Source: Rehmannia glutinosa (taxonomy: Eukaryota; Streptophyta; Magnoliopsida; Lamiales; Orobanchaceae). From it: 64,000 nucleotides of DNA. Positions within the stretch are counted from its first letter, which is position 1, and each line of letters starts with the position of its first letter. This document shows positions 11,253 through 23,100 of this stretch, in pieces. The notes under the pieces are model-generated. The model was not told where the DNA came from, searched no databases, and was given only the letters and a program-made list of their open reading frames with translations. A program made the position numbers and the translations under genes. The DNA is taken from assembly GCA_016081115.2 (NCBI GenBank), contig CM071925.1, positions 9,590,441-9,654,440 of the forward strand, given 5' to 3'.

Positions 11253-11390
11253 CACGTTCATTATTATACTGTATATTTAACATATATTTACTGTATATTT
11301 AATACTATTATACTATATGTTTAACATACATGTACTGCATATTAAAATTGTCAAACAAAAACATGTGAGTACTGTGAATTAAGTAATCAG
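11095..11390. repeat. Tandem AT-rich module of the outer element
   Basis: Two direct copies of a module of roughly 240 bp contain ATTAAAATTnTCAAAnAA, a GTGAATTAAG phrase and a GA tract. The second copy crosses the point where the LTR element inserted in the first, giving the pre-insertion sequence. Confidence 0.6.
11217..11250. repeat. (GA)n microsatellite
   Basis: A pure GA run of about 34 nt within the module. Confidence 0.95.
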
Positions 11391-11503
11391 TTAACAAGAT
11401 TACTCTGGGCAGACCAATAATTACGGTTTATTACGGTATACCAAATAACAATAATTAAAAAATCAACAACTAATAGACACAAATCAATTAACTAAATTAT
11501 TAT

Positions 11504-11690
11504 ACAGTAAACTATGTCTAACTATACAATAAAATCAGGCTATGTATACAATAAACTATGTCTAACTATATAATAAAATCAGACTATCTATACAGTAAAC
11601 TATGTCTAACTATGTCTAACTATACAATAAAAGCAGACTATCTATATAGTAAACTATGTCTAACTATACAATAAAATCAGACTATGTATG
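11504..11690. repeat. 44-bp tandem repeat, about four copies
   Basis: Units read ACAGTAAACTATGTCTAACT then ATACAATAAAATCAGACTAT then CTAT. One unit has an extra internal 11-bp duplication. No function is evident. Confidence 0.85.
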
Positions 11691-12461
11691 CAGTCGCCCT
11701 CGACGCGCTGTTCACTTTTTCTACTTCTTTTAGTCATGATTGACAAAACACCAGTCCTGGCACAAAAAAACAGTGTCAGTGCAGAAAATATATAAAACAT
11801 ACGGTAAAAATTATCTAAATAAACATCAAAACACATATAATTATGCAACGAATCTCCTAATCTTTTCAAAAACCATAAACCATCTTCTTCAACAAAAACA
11901 AAACATATAAATGCCATTAACAAAAGCTTAACCCACCATCACCGGAAAAAAAGCACATAAAACATACAAAACCCTAGTTAATAATATCAACTCGGAATCG
12001 CATTCTCCCCAAAACACAACAAAATCGCAATAAAAAATAAAATTAAAAAAACCCTAGACTTTCACAATTAAATTCGAAAATAGTGGGGAAAAAAAATTCT
12101 TACCGTCTTTCACTTTGCTAAAGAAGACGACTGAGTTTCTCTTTCACTCGAAAAAATTCATTTCAGCTTGAGAAGATGATTGAACACTTCCACGGCACAC
12201 CCACGGGAAGTGAGATTCTCTTTCGCTCAGAAAAATTTCAATATGGAGGGAACCCACAAAGCTGTGAAATTCAAAAAAAAAAAAAAAAAAAAATGACGAG
12301 CGATTTGTGGGGGAGATGAACCGATTTGGGGGGAGCTACCAATTGGGGGTGAAAAATGCTAATAAGAAAATAATCAACCTGCCCTTATTTGATTTAAAAT
12401 AAAAAAAGGCCACTATATCAGCCAAATCTCAACCATCTAAGATTTTAAATTTATGGGCATG
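11691..12461. other. No gene seen; subterminal part of the outer element
   Basis: AT-rich sequence with a 21-nt A run at 12273-12293 and no recognisable coding sequence. Confidence 0.5.
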
Positions 12462-12629
12462 ATTAGTCCACACTGTCATACCTATGGAATTGGGTCTCAT
12501 TTGATCCAATTCATATATATATATATATATATATATTGTGTAAACACCCCAAAAATTATTGGGGTGGGGTAATAAGGGATTCCCCGACCAATTTATTTCT
12601 AACTGTTAAGAGAATCTTACAAAGTTCAT

Positions 12630-13115
12630 TTCATCTATATATATTCCTACTAGTTCTAAAAGATGGCAAACCAATTTGATCGATTCTAGCAATACCTTTA
12701 ACAGTATGAGGTAAAGAAGAAAGGGAAAAAACTAATCTATCACCATTTGAGGGACCTATGGCTGCTAACTTATCAGCAACTTTTTAGCCTCTCTATATAT
12801 ATGAGACATAGAGAAAGACTGTCCTGCTAAGCTAATTCTAATTTGTACAAGAAAACGAGATAAAGACCAATGACCAATTCTGTTATTCTGAATAGTAGTC
12901 TCTATCCAAAGATGAGGAATGTTCCATATATATTAAAGTTGCGGAGTCAGAAAGAGCTAAACCTTCAGCATGTAGTGGACCTTCACAATATGGGATTGGT
13001 TCAATGAATGCCCAAAGAGTTTCACCCAAAGAGTCTCTGAGAATCCTTCAAATACCAGTTGTTAAAGTAGTTGTATTATATGCTCCATCCACATTGAGTT
13101 TCAACCAAGTTGGGA
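12630..13115 (-). pseudogene. LINE RNase H (RVT_3) domain
   Basis: The minus strand encodes WLKLNVDGAYN near the start (first catalytic Asp in NVDGA) and HAEGLALSDSA (catalytic Glu). It ends with PSFRTSRNIYR and a stop near 12620. One in-frame stop follows TTGI. The order and spacing fit the RNase H domain at the C-terminus of plant L1 ORF2. Confidence 0.8.
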
Positions 13116-14144
13116 GGGGTTTCAACCATAAAACAGGCAGATGATATAATCTTGAGGGCAGTTTAAATGTTAATCCCAAAGTATTAGCCAAATCCTTATA
13201 TCATTTCCAATGATACATGTAGAAGAGCTTTGATTTGGAGAGAAGGTGAATATGACCTTCAACATTATGAAAGATTCTTTTGTAGGAAAAAGAGTCATTC
13301 TCATGTTTACAGATATTTCTTTCTCTCCAAATAAACCAAAGAATTAAACAAGGTATAATCCAAGTAATGTGTGCAGTGTGTGCAAAAGGGGTGATATTTC
13401 TCCATACTGAAAGGAAGATATTAATGTGCTTAGTGTGTGGGATATATTATCTCAACCATCTAGCAAAATGGATCCACACTTGTATAACTTGATTGTCGAG
13501 ATGAAATAAATGTTGAATAGATTTAGTGTACGAATAAAAAGATACCATAGGATGAGTAGGAGGTGTAGTGGTGCAACAAAGACACTTGGATGCCAAGGAA
13601 ATATCCATGTTCTACAATACATTATTATTTGGCAACATGTTTTGAATAAGCTTCCAGATGAATATGGACATGGATGGGGACCATGGGGTGATAATGGAAT
13701 TCCAAAGATTGGAGAATATGGAATTGGGGGGAGGGAGGTTCTGGAAAACCTGATAAACAGAGGCCATAAACAAAACACCAGTAGGTCCAAATCATGAAAT
13801 CTTTGTTTGTCTTAGAAATAGGGATTTGCCTCAGTTTTTTAGCCCACTCAGCACCCACAGTGAGTTTAAGTCTCTCTATATCCCAGGAACCATTAGAAAA
13901 AAGAACTTCACAACAATTCTTTTTAAACCAGATTTACCACAATCATTAGTGGTGAACAATGGGGTTTGACATGCGAAAAGCTAATGTTACCTGAGCCAAT
14001 AACCCCTGTAAGATGGGGTTTCATGATAGCTTTGATCTTATAAAGCCTTTTCCAAATGAAACTATGTAATGGGGAAGAGGGAGTTAAATAGATAGGCATG
14101 TCACCAGCATATTTAAAATGCATGAATTGAGCCCAAAGAGACTC

Positions 14145-14509
14145 TCAATGCCTAAGTCTCCACCGAAGTTTCATGGAGAATACATAAATGACGTCATGAA
14201 TGCTTCTTATCCCAAGACCCCCATGCTCAAGAGGAGAGCAAAGTTTTTTCCAGGAAACCCAATCCAACTTCTTATTAATGGCAGTGCTACTCCAGAAAAA
14301 TCTGGCCATAATTCGCTCAATTTTATGAGTGTTGCACTTAGGAGGTTTATGACCCGTATAAGATGAGTAAAGGTAAAACATAGAGTGCTATTGATGAGCA
14401 ATAACTTGTCTCCAAAAGACAAGTATCTCCAAGCCCAACCTTGGACTTTTTTTCTGCATCTTAGCAATGAGGTTAATGAAGAGCGGACTTCTTTTATCGT
14501 TGGCCACAT
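14145..14509 (-). pseudogene. LINE reverse transcriptase C-terminal region
   Basis: Two overlapping frames give KVQGWAWRYLSFGDKLLLIN and, after a frameshift, KIERIMARFFWSS and VSWKKLCSPLEHGGLGIRSI. These are the thumb/post-RT motifs of plant LINE ORF2 (GW..r.LS..dk..LI and W..lC.P...GGLGI). No YADD box is present, so the 5' truncation lies just beyond it. Confidence 0.88.
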
Positions 14510-15239
14510 GGATTACATCTTAATATTATTTTGAAAGTATGCTTAATATTTTCAAAAATTACTCTTAATATATTGTTGCTCGTCTTTTATTGATCGTCCT
14601 CACTTATTGGGGATATTGATTTCCTATTCCATTCTCATATTCACTTCATATTGACTTTATATTAACATGAGTAGATGAATGTCATGCGTAGATACAATCA
14701 ACCATATTTATCTTAATATATATAACATTTGTTATTCATCCAACCTTTTGAATATTGAGGAGAATAGGAGAAGGGGACAGAAAATTTGGTCCGATTTATT
14801 CGTGAACGCCCATATGAATCTCGGAGTTAATGAAGGACAACGGAATTTGGAAAAGCAAATTAATTGACATTATATATCGAAAATTAAATTTCATCAGTGT
14901 CCGAACTCCGAACAATAAAACAAGTGTCAATTTAAAAATAATGTAATTGAGTGTCATAAAACATAACATAAATAAACAATCACATTTTTACAAAAAATCC
15001 ACACCCCATTTTATAATGAATCAACATCCAGGCGGATTCAAGGGGCCTCCCAAGCCCCGACATAACTCAAATGTTTTTATCCCATTCATCCTAAAATATA
15101 TATATATATATGGTTTTTTAGGGGAAAAAAATAGTTGGGTTAGCGGAAAATTTTGGGTTAGGGGTAGCCGAGCCGATGACCATATTCCGAACATCAGGTA
15201 GCCGGTTGGTTCGACGCCTACCAAAAATTTGCCCCAAAT
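14510..15239. other. No gene seen
   Basis: AT-rich sequence without a recognisable element. A short (TA)n lies near 15098-15112. Confidence 0.5.
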
Positions 15240-15507
15240 CTACAAATCGGAGTATGCATGGAAATGTGGCAGGTTTGCCAAAACCCGATACCTACCCCAC
15301 CAAGGTTTTAGAGGACCTATGATTCACCATGTCCTCGACTCCTCCGGCCCAAGTTAAATCGGCTAGACCCGCTATATAATTATAAATATAGAATAATGAA
15401 CTAAGACCTGCACTAGATCCGTTTATGACTTAGGAAAAAAAACGGACCCAAGTGGGGCAGGGGAGCTAGGGCCGGGACCGGCTTGGACCCGTCCGCTATC
15501 ATCCCTA
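15240..15507. mobile_element. Possible hAT-type fragment
   Basis: GC-rich, CCCGNACC-like phrases run up to a right end that, inverted, reads TAGGGATGATAGCGGACGGG. This resembles hAT termini (TAGGGRTG, then a CGGG-rich subterminal). No matching left end or duplication was found, so it is probably truncated. Confidence 0.3.
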
Positions 15508-16426
15508 ATCAGGGAGAATGAATTTTCTTACCCCTACACATTTTGTTACGATTCTGTTGTTTACATCAAATTGGTGACCATTTAGGAACTTTCATATCCC
15601 TGCACGGTTTGTCACGATCTGTTATTTCCATGTCTGTGACCATGTGTTCATTATCAGAATCTTAGAAACAAGATATTAAAAAAGAATTATTATAATTCAA
15701 GGGGATAATTTCATTTTTCATACCCAATCTATACCCTAATTTCACTTTTGATACCCCTGTTTTCAACCTAATCAAGATTGGTACCTAATGTTCACAAAAT
15801 TAATCATATTTGGTACCCTCCCGTTAACTCTCCGTTAACTCTAACAGTTTAACCTGTTATAGCAGGTTTCCTTCTTTTCAATTTCAATACCTAATGTTTT
15901 ATGAATAATCTCTTCCAGTACCCATACTTTACTTCAGCTACCATAATGGAAATAGTCCATTACGACCATATCAGGCCCAACATGCTTCCGTAAAATTAAT
16001 AGATCCCTCAAAATTCATACCTCTTTTGACCGAAACACCGCCGGGTTAAGTGGTTCGCAACGCCACCAGTCGGAAAATTACTGCCCCCAGATCGTTTGAC
16101 AAACAGCTCCTCACTGTTCAACCTCACCCTCAGGGAAGATGATCTGCAAGTTATCCGACCCCTTCAAAGACTCGCCAAAGCCTTGGTTCGTTTCCTACTC
16201 CAGGCGTAAAAGTATTTCTTCAAAGGGATAGATCAATAGAACACTATGAACACATGTTGAACAAAAAGCCTTTATTTTATTAAGAACTTAAAGAAAATTT
16301 ATTACATTAGTAATCTCCTTTTGGGAGGAGAAAACTTGTTTAACCTCTCATTATTGAGGCTTGCACTCGGAAATACATAAATTTTAAAAACTAAACACTC
16401 AAACTTATTACAAATTTTCACTCAGA

Positions 16427-16433
16427 TTTTATT
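16427..16433 (-). terminator. Polyadenylation signal downstream of the viral promoter
   Basis: AATAAAA on the minus strand, about 55 nt after the TATA box; another AATAAAATAAA lies near 16268-16278. In caulimovirids the poly(A) signal sits shortly downstream of the transcription start, giving terminally redundant genomic RNA. Confidence 0.6.
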
Positions 16434-16484
16434 GTAAGAAAACTAAGGGAAATGTTCGATGTCCTCAGCTTCCTTCAAATCCTG

Positions 16485-16562
16485 CATTTTATAGAGGTAA
16501 GTCCGGACTTGAAATTCGGACTTCAAATCTTGTTGAGATGTAAGACGTCACTGCTTACGTCA
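16485..16562 (-). promoter_or_regulatory. 35S-like pararetroviral promoter with as-1-type element
   Basis: On the minus strand, TGACGTAAGCAGTGACGTC (16562-16544) contains two TGACG half-sites spaced as in as-1 (TGA/bZIP factor site). It is followed about 48 bp later by the TATA box CTCTATAAAATG (16496-16485). Position (after the last ORF, before the poly(A) signal) and order match caulimovirid promoters. Confidence 0.8.
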
Positions 16563-16575
16563 TACTCCTGAATTA

Positions 16576-17965
16576 TTACTCGCCAGCTGTCTTCCTTCTC
16601 TTTCCGCGTGACTCAACCCATGTGATGGTTGTCGGGGAATCTTCTAAAAAGTTGGTTTGCGTGGTCCCCGAGGAAAACGCGTCTTGTGAGCTGGGCCCTT
16701 GTCCTTTCCCGCTGTATGGTCCTGTCGGTCGGGTTTGGGTCGGAAACCTTTCCCAAACTCGGGTTCCTTCTGTTCGGGGCATGCTTGACAGATCCGGTCG
16801 ATCCAACGGCCAACATGCGCCATGTTACAGAATTTCCGGTAAGTTTCTTTGCTCGCCGGAATCTTGTTTTCCGAGAGAATTCTCCTCTTGGTTTCGAAGA
16901 GTTCCTCTGCAAATCCTGTGGTTGATCCAGTCATCGAATTCAAAAGGAAAGATCCATTCGTCGAATTCTGGAAGAACTTGAATGGATATTTGACTTTGTC
17001 CATTTCAGTTAGACAAACCCAAAGACCCCATGCTCGTGCGGTAGAAGCTTCGTCTTGAAAAATGCTCCTACTAACATCGGTCCTTCTTCCTGAAGCCGCT
17101 TAATATATTTTAAAGCATTTCCATCCGGTCTTCTCAGCGGCTTGATGAAATGAAAAGCTTCATTAAGGCCTTTCTTCATTGTTCAGAGCTGCACCGATAA
17201 AATACGGTTCCAAAATATCGCCTCTGGCCAAGTGTGGATTATTGGCCCAGTCTCAGTAAATCGCTTTCCCCAATCCATTTCGGTAATTTTGAAATTTCGA
17301 ATCTGGTGACACGGTATAGATTGAAGCTAAAGCTCCAAAAGTATACCATTCCTGTACTTCATTTGGATGACTTCCGGGTTTCATCCAAACTCTTGGATAC
17401 TTGCCTGAGATATCAACCATTGTTTTTTCTGGGTTAATACCTTGTCTTGTAACTAATTTCTCCCATTGTCGTTGATATACCCGCATAGGAGAAAGCTTAA
17501 TCTCGTCGGTTTGAACCTTAGCTTTGCACATCTATGGCCTAAGATTCAACTCTCCCTCTTTACCCCGGAGGTCTTTGGGTTGACTTGAAGACTCGGGTTG
17601 TGACACCGGAGCTTCAACCTTCGTTCTGATTTGTACACCCTCAAGGGATGCATCACCGCAACACTTGTGATTATGGTACTTGAATCCATAACCTCCGGTT
17701 AGAGCCCCGTACTCTCTCGGCCCTTTTTTGCACCGTAGGAGATGCGGCTGGAAGAGAGGCCCTTGCAGTGCTAAGAACAATTGTCCTTGAGCGAACCGGC
17801 ATGCTCGTATTTGACTAGAAACGGATTTACGATCAGCTGTTGAAGTCGTCCGGCAACTTCTGCATTGATACATAACGCCCCAAAATCTCGTTCTAGACTC
17901 TCCAGGTTTTCCCTGAGATGTCTTACTCGTTTAAGGACCTCGTCAAAGAACGCGCGTCCTTCCAT
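16576..17965 (-). pseudogene. Second (downstream) ORF region of the pararetrovirus
   Basis: Several overlapping minus-strand frames remain: about 17965-17771 (predicted helical, rich in Leu/Glu/Arg), 17531-17253 (with a QEWYTFGALASIYTVSPDSK segment), and 17003-16644. They probably formed one ORF between the RNase H end and the promoter. Its position matches the inclusion-body/transactivator ORF of caulimoviruses or the unknown-function ORF2 of florendoviruses; sequence alone does not decide. Frameshifts and stops break it repeatedly. Confidence 0.55.
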
Positions 17966-18039
17966 CTCGTGTCAAGAAATCTGCAAGAATATTTTCATGA
18001 GATTTTATAATGACAATATCATAATCATAATATTGACAT

Positions 18040-18294
18040 TCACTTGCCATCTAAGTAAGGTTTTGATTCAATTTTGTTTTTCGTAAAAGCCTTGACACTT
18101 GAATTATCAATTTTTAAAGTAAACTTTTTAGCCAAGAAAAATAGAGGCCATTTTTTAAAAGCCTTTAAATTGCAAAGAATTCTTTCGTTAATATGCCACC
18201 GAGTTGTTTCACTAGGGGTGAATAGACCACTGCGATGACTGCATGGCACTTCCTCGTTTGGTGTGACTTTCGTAAGAATGCGCCGCTTCACCAA
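18040..18294 (-). pseudogene. Pararetroviral RNase H remnant
   Basis: The minus strand encodes a WHINERILCNLKAFKKWPLF block followed by FTLKIDNSSVKAF, the pattern (W..NE.E......A...W...L....F.L.TD....K.F) of the RNase H domain following caulimovirid reverse transcriptase. The final Asp sits in KIDNS. The upstream half is in other frames, and a connection segment (FLGIEIDESG, LQSFLGVVN) is at 18675-18472 after a frameshift. Confidence 0.75.
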
Positions 18295-18647
18295 TCATCA
18301 TCGGCATCGTATGCAAACCGATTCGTCCTCGTCTTGGGAATCGCAAGCTTTGGAAGCTTTTTACAAACTTCTTTTAGTTGCTTAATTCTAATTGATGTTC
18401 ATCTTCCCATTTGAATATTGCATCTTTTTTAAGCAATGGGCTAAACACCTTCCTGTAATATGCCAAATTGTTTATGAACATCCATTAACAACTCCAAGAA
18501 AACTCTGAAGCTTCTTCTTGTCTTTTAGTGTATCTGGAAATCCCTGTATCGTTTCCACAATATGATTCTGTAGAATAATTCCAGATTCATCGATTTCAAT
18601 TCCAAGGAATTCAATCTGTCTTGTTGCGATTACACGCCTTCTTTTCC

Positions 18648-19445
18648 TCAAAGCACTAATCCTTCTTTGTGACAAACATCTGAAAATATCTCCAAATGTT
18701 TGAGATGCTCCTTCATGTTCTTTGATGCGATTAGAATGTCGTCGATATACACGAACATGAAACTGAAATAATCTTTGAAAAGATTATCCATCTTTCTTTG
18801 ATATATTTTGGGTGCGTTAGCCAATCCCATAGGCATTACGTTCCAAATATAGTGCCCCTGTGGTGTAGAGAAAGCTGTAAACTTCTTACTTTCTTCCTCC
18901 ATCTTAATCTGGTAGAATCCAGACTTGCAATCGAACTTTGAGAATATCTTGGCACCTTTGATACAGTTAACCAGATGTTCTCTGCTTGGGATATAGTATC
19001 CGTCGAACTCCAATATGTTATTAATTCCCTTGTAATTAATAACAAGTCTTGGCTTTCCTCTTTTGATTTCTCCATGGTTTCTCACTAAGAACCCTGGACT
19101 GCTGTATGGAGAAACTCCTGGTGAAATTAACTTAAGGTCAAGATGTTCCTTAAGTATCTTCTGCATATCCTCACGATCCTCCTGGTTCATAAGGATTGGT
19201 TTGAATCTTACGAACTCGTACTCCTTTCCAGGTTTAACCTTTAAGGAAGCTTTAAGCTCGTTCTTATCCCACCAAGCCAAATGATCTTCATTGTAATTCC
19301 TTTGGATCTTCTTCTTGATATCCTCGAGTGATATTTGTTCCTCTATGGTTACATCACTCTTTGGATTCTCCATTAGACTCATCCATAATTCTGCAATGGC
19401 TTCTGGAGTGACTCGTTCTTCTCCTTGTACTCTGAATGAATACAA
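18648..19445 (-). CDS. Pararetroviral reverse transcriptase, 265-aa open frame
   Basis: The longest uninterrupted viral frame. RT motifs in order: KPRLVINYKGIN (residues 131-142), FDCKSGFYQIKM (171-182), TPQGHYIWNVMPMGLANAPK (194-213) and the catalytic YIDD box (233-236), with the Asp of FDCKSG also catalytic. The FDCKSG and QGHY.W signatures separate it from Ty3/gypsy RT and fit Caulimoviridae. The N-terminal 80 residues correspond to the protease-RT linker. A frameshift right after EGLVL (18650) sends the thumb/RNase H part into another frame. It probably does not encode a working polyprotein. The upstream in-frame ATG is nominal because the natural start is far upstream in the polyprotein. 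Confidence 0.95.
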   Translation of the reverse strand: MYSFRVQGEERVTPEAIAELWMSLMENPKSDVTIEEQISLEDIKKKIQRNYNEDHLAWWDKNELKASLKVKPGKEYEFVRFKPILMNQEDREDMQKILKEHLDLKLISPGVSPYSSPGFLVRNHGEIKRGKPRLVINYKGINNILEFDGYYIPSREHLVNCIKGAKIFSKFDCKSGFYQIKMEEESKKFTAFSTPQGHYIWNVMPMGLANAPKIYQRKMDNLFKDYFSFMFVYIDDILIASKNMKEHLKHLEIFSDVCHKEGLVL

Positions 19446-19659
19446 GTTATTATCCCATATCTTCGATCATCCTCGGATGGAACCAAATTGTCTATAGGAT
19501 AATAAAGCTTCACCAAATTTCCTTCGATCCGCCATTTTTGGATTGCGAAGTTTGGCTTCATCACCACGCTTTGCTGCGAAAATTAATAGGCATTTTTCTC
19601 GTAAAAATGCTTCCCGCGATCTCGGACAATAATCTTATGATCACATAAGGTTGTGAAAA

Positions 19660-19960
19660 TAAGTCTTCTCGTCTCGTTCTCTTGAGTGAATCGCTTGAAT
19701 GTTTGTAGAAAATTGTTTCCTAGCAAAATATCTCGCTTTGTATCATGGAAATAGATTGGTGGCGTCTTTACTTTGTACCATGGAGTCGCTCGCGCCTCCG
19801 ATCATTATTTACGCTTGTTTAATTCCCCTCATAAGGATAAGAATCCTTTTAGAGAAATCTCTTCCGCAATAGCTTGGTAAATCTTCTCCAATTTCTTTAG
19901 GAAAAACATCCGCTTTCTTTGTACATATTCTTATCGCACTGAATCAATATAGGCGGCGAA
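19660..19960 (-). pseudogene. Pararetroviral aspartic protease remnant
   Basis: Just upstream of the RT frame the minus strand shows FAAYIDS (around 19950), the position of the catalytic D-(S/T)-G triad. The following Gly is not preserved, and a stop comes two codons on. Later DILLGNNFLQTFKRF (around 19730) matches the C-terminal ILG-type strand of retropepsins. Frameshifts separate the two blocks. Confidence 0.6.
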
Positions 19961-20124
19961 ATACTGCCTTGTATTCGACATATAACATTCCAATAGAAAT
20001 GTATATGGAGAATGGACTAGTGGTCATCTCGATTCTCGTATCTTTTATTAGCCACTTTGTGAACTCCATTCCGTCTTGTAATCTTTCCCAAGGTTTATGT
20101 TCCTCAAGAAATTCAATTCCCGGA

Positions 20125-23100
20125 TTAATTGTTCGGGACCTTTCCTGCAACTCCTGTGATAGTAAGCTCAATTTCTCCTATCTTCAGGCTTCTTTGATAC
20201 CTTCCAACGATTGGTTGTTGGAGATAATATAAAACATCACAAGGAAAAATGTTATCCTTTTGAGTGATGTCGAATATTACTTCAACCTCTCGCCATCTTC
20301 GGACATTTCGGCTCTCCTGCTGTTTTAAAAACATCGGGGATGCGCTTGAATCGTATTTTGGTCTTCTTTCTTCCCAACGGCCGCTACTCACCATTCTCGT
20401 CTTTGCCGAAAGACATCCTTCTAGGCTCAACTCGAGACTCAGACTTTTGTTGAAGACTGGTTGATCTTGAATTATCATATCAATCTCCTTAGTAGTTGGA
20501 GATTCAATGATTTCTGTAAAACTACTACCTGCAAAGTCCTCAAAGATTCTTGGGACTTCAATAAATTCCTTTCTCAAGAATACTTGAATGATGGGTATTC
20601 GAGAGAGCATAGGAAATCTTGTATGTGATCGAGTAAGGTCTGTTTCCTTCTTTCATCAAATCGACTCTTTTGAAATCTTGATGAAGGGTTAGGACTCTCA
20701 CAAGTCTCGATCTCCCAAATTGTATGCAATTCTAGGATAGACATTAAATGCCAATTTCCTGCATACAAATTTCACTGTAAATCCGCTCCAAGGCATGAAT
20801 CCTTGAGATGCGAGATTCGTTTGTCAAAGATAGCAAGATTAAGAGGCGAATCTATTCCTTCTTTGAATGTTGCTTTAATGATTACTCTTATGGCTCGATA
20901 TGAATCCATGAGAGTGTATTTGCAACTTCTCTTTTAACTTTGCTTTTGATCTCTTGTATTTCTCTAATAGGGACCAATCGCATCTCGATCAGTTCTTTGG
21001 TAAACTCCATCGGAATAGCGAATTCCCGGTTGTTACCACTGTGGATAATTTGGTGTTTTTACATTACGAAACCCATTTTATCCAATGTTTTTTCCATAGC
21101 TCCAATTGTAAATCCATCATAGACTTGAAGCTTTGGATCTTCCTTCATGATTCTCATAAGAGTTTTATGAGAAACCGTCGTGTGAGAGAGAGAATCCCGA
21201 CATATCCTCCCCGACCGTCTGTTTGAAGAATTTCTTCTTCACTCCGGTCTCGAGTGAGTCACTTCCATCTTCGAGAATAGATCTCTTCTTCATAGATGCT
21301 TTCATCCGAGGGAATATCCTCAAATTGATACACCAGATAAATCTTGATAATAGACAGCTTCTTCGATTTACGGTGTAGCCTCAAACCTATCGATTCCTCG
21401 TTTACGGTTGTCTGGATAATCCGCTTGAGATATGTCCTCTTGCTCCGCAGTCCAAAGAATTACAATCTCAAAACTTTCATTAGCTCGGGTATGAGCTCGC
21501 CTGAAAGTTCTTCTCCTCGGGGTTCTCACGTACTTGCTTGATTAAAACCTGATGATGAGGCTCTACTCCTGCTTGGTGCTAGTATTTGCCCTGATTTATA
21601 ACTTCAGGCTTTTTGTTTTGACGAGAACCTTCTAGGTCTCCATGAAGACCGCTTTTTGTTCTTTGCGCTCCTCGGCGGTATGGATGGCTTCGCTCATTCT
21701 TTCTTTTGTGCCGCCTTGGTTGACCTCCCACAACTGTTGGGATATCATTATCCACGCAACATAGAGGAACTGCTTTGTTAATTCCTCTTAATCTCTTGTA
21801 ATTCATGTGCGAGCCGCTTGATAGCACCATTCGAGATAACTTGGCCTTTAGGAAAGACATTTTTCTCGCCCACGCTTTCTACTTGACTCCACCCTTGTAT
21901 TCCCCGATAAGCATTTCTCTCCGGGGGACTCGGAATCTTGGCAAAGAATAGTTGTGCGGCTTCTTTTTCCTCAATCTTGGATTTCCACCGTATTCGGTGA
22001 ACAACTTGATATATTCGTCAATATGACAAATATCCAATAACTCAAGGCTATAGAGGGCTTGTTTATATTTCTTTCTTTTTCATCCTCTAATCCTCGAAAT
22101 AACCCGTGCCGATGAATTGGATTTTGAATAGTTTTGCCATACCATCGACAATTCCTTTAAGTGATTCCCCGATGTGACCGAACTTTTTGTACTAGCATCG
22201 GTCATATCCCGGCAATCTTCACCGATCCTTCAAGACTCATTTCAAGGAGTAAAATGAATGAATCCTTTGTAAGATCGAGGGTTCTCAAAAATTCTCATAG
22301 TGAAGCCCATTCATCAATGAGAACTTCTCTTTTTTTAAAATATGGGATGTCCAGATTTAACATCAACCCATACGGATGTATTGGGTCGAGTGCGATCTTC
22401 CATAAGGAGTCGATAAACATTCGGCCTTCCGGTAGATTGTCCGGTTCTGCAAGAGGGTTTCGACCTCCTGTCCCCGAAAGTGGATCACTCCCGGTCGTGA
22501 AATCCCGGCATGTGGCATCCTCTCGTCCCGAGCTCCATGATGTGAACCCGTATTTTCTTCGACGTTAGGATTAATCTGGTGGCGGTGGTGGAGGAATTGG
22601 TCTACCTTGTGGGTCATAGGTAACCAAAGCGATTCCTCACTGCGTTCATCTTTAAATCTACAATACCTAATCCGCGAAGGATTCTCGCAGTCGTGTAGAT
22701 CTTTAAGATTCATCTTTTCCATATCCATCTTTTTAATTTTTGATGGATTTTCCTTTGATGAGAGCAATGAGCTTCTCCTCATCTGTCATTTTTCGTATAA
22801 CTTCGGTTGGTTTCCCTTTTTGGTGTAAATAGGTACCGTCCCAAAAATCAATCGTTTCCTTCCTCCGGATGAACTCGGTCCCATCCTCCAGGTTCTTGAC
22901 TCGTTTTTGAATATCATGAAGGAGTTCAAGAGTTTCCTTCTCGATATTTCACCATCGTTTCCATCCGTTCTCGATCGATGAACTTGTATTGGTAAATGAA
23001 TATGGCGGTTGCCATAATTCATGCATCGTCTTCGATTTCTCTAAGATCTTCGGAGATCTTAGATTTGTCTGGAAGTATCTCGTTCCACTCTGGTACTCCA

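Larger units (their letters stand above)
110..12512. mobile_element. Outer terminal-inverted-repeat element, unclassified
   Basis: Positions 110-157 and the reverse complement of 12462-12512 are clearly related; both contain GACAGTGTGGACTAAT exactly, preceded by a GGATCMAATGA-like stretch. Both outer sides are (TA)n tracts. Everything between is either this element's own AT-rich tandem modules (about 240-418 and 11095-12461) or later insertions. No transposase is visible, so the superfamily is unknown. A MULE, or a TA-targeting MITE such as Micron, is possible. The inverted ends are seen directly; that they bound one element is inferred. Confidence 0.55.
12540..14509 (-). mobile_element. 5'-truncated LINE (L1-type, with RNase H)
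   Basis: Minus-strand remnants appear in the order expected of a plant L1 element. First come the region just after reverse transcriptase (14509-14145) and a GSGNISF block near 13980. A zf-RVT-like tail with CLILWFIWRERNICKHEN follows at about 13300, then an RNase H domain (13115-12630) and a short 3' end next to a (TA)n tract. Several frameshifts and stops break the frame. The endonuclease and the catalytic half of the reverse transcriptase are missing. Confidence 0.85.

Noticed and set aside
12273..12293. A run as a retroposon tail
   Set aside because: No flanking direct repeats were found, unlike the A run at 53409-53430.
16576..17058. Several 70-120 codon ORFs on the plus strand
   Set aside because: They mirror the minus-strand viral second ORF region in a GC-richer stretch; no independent motif.
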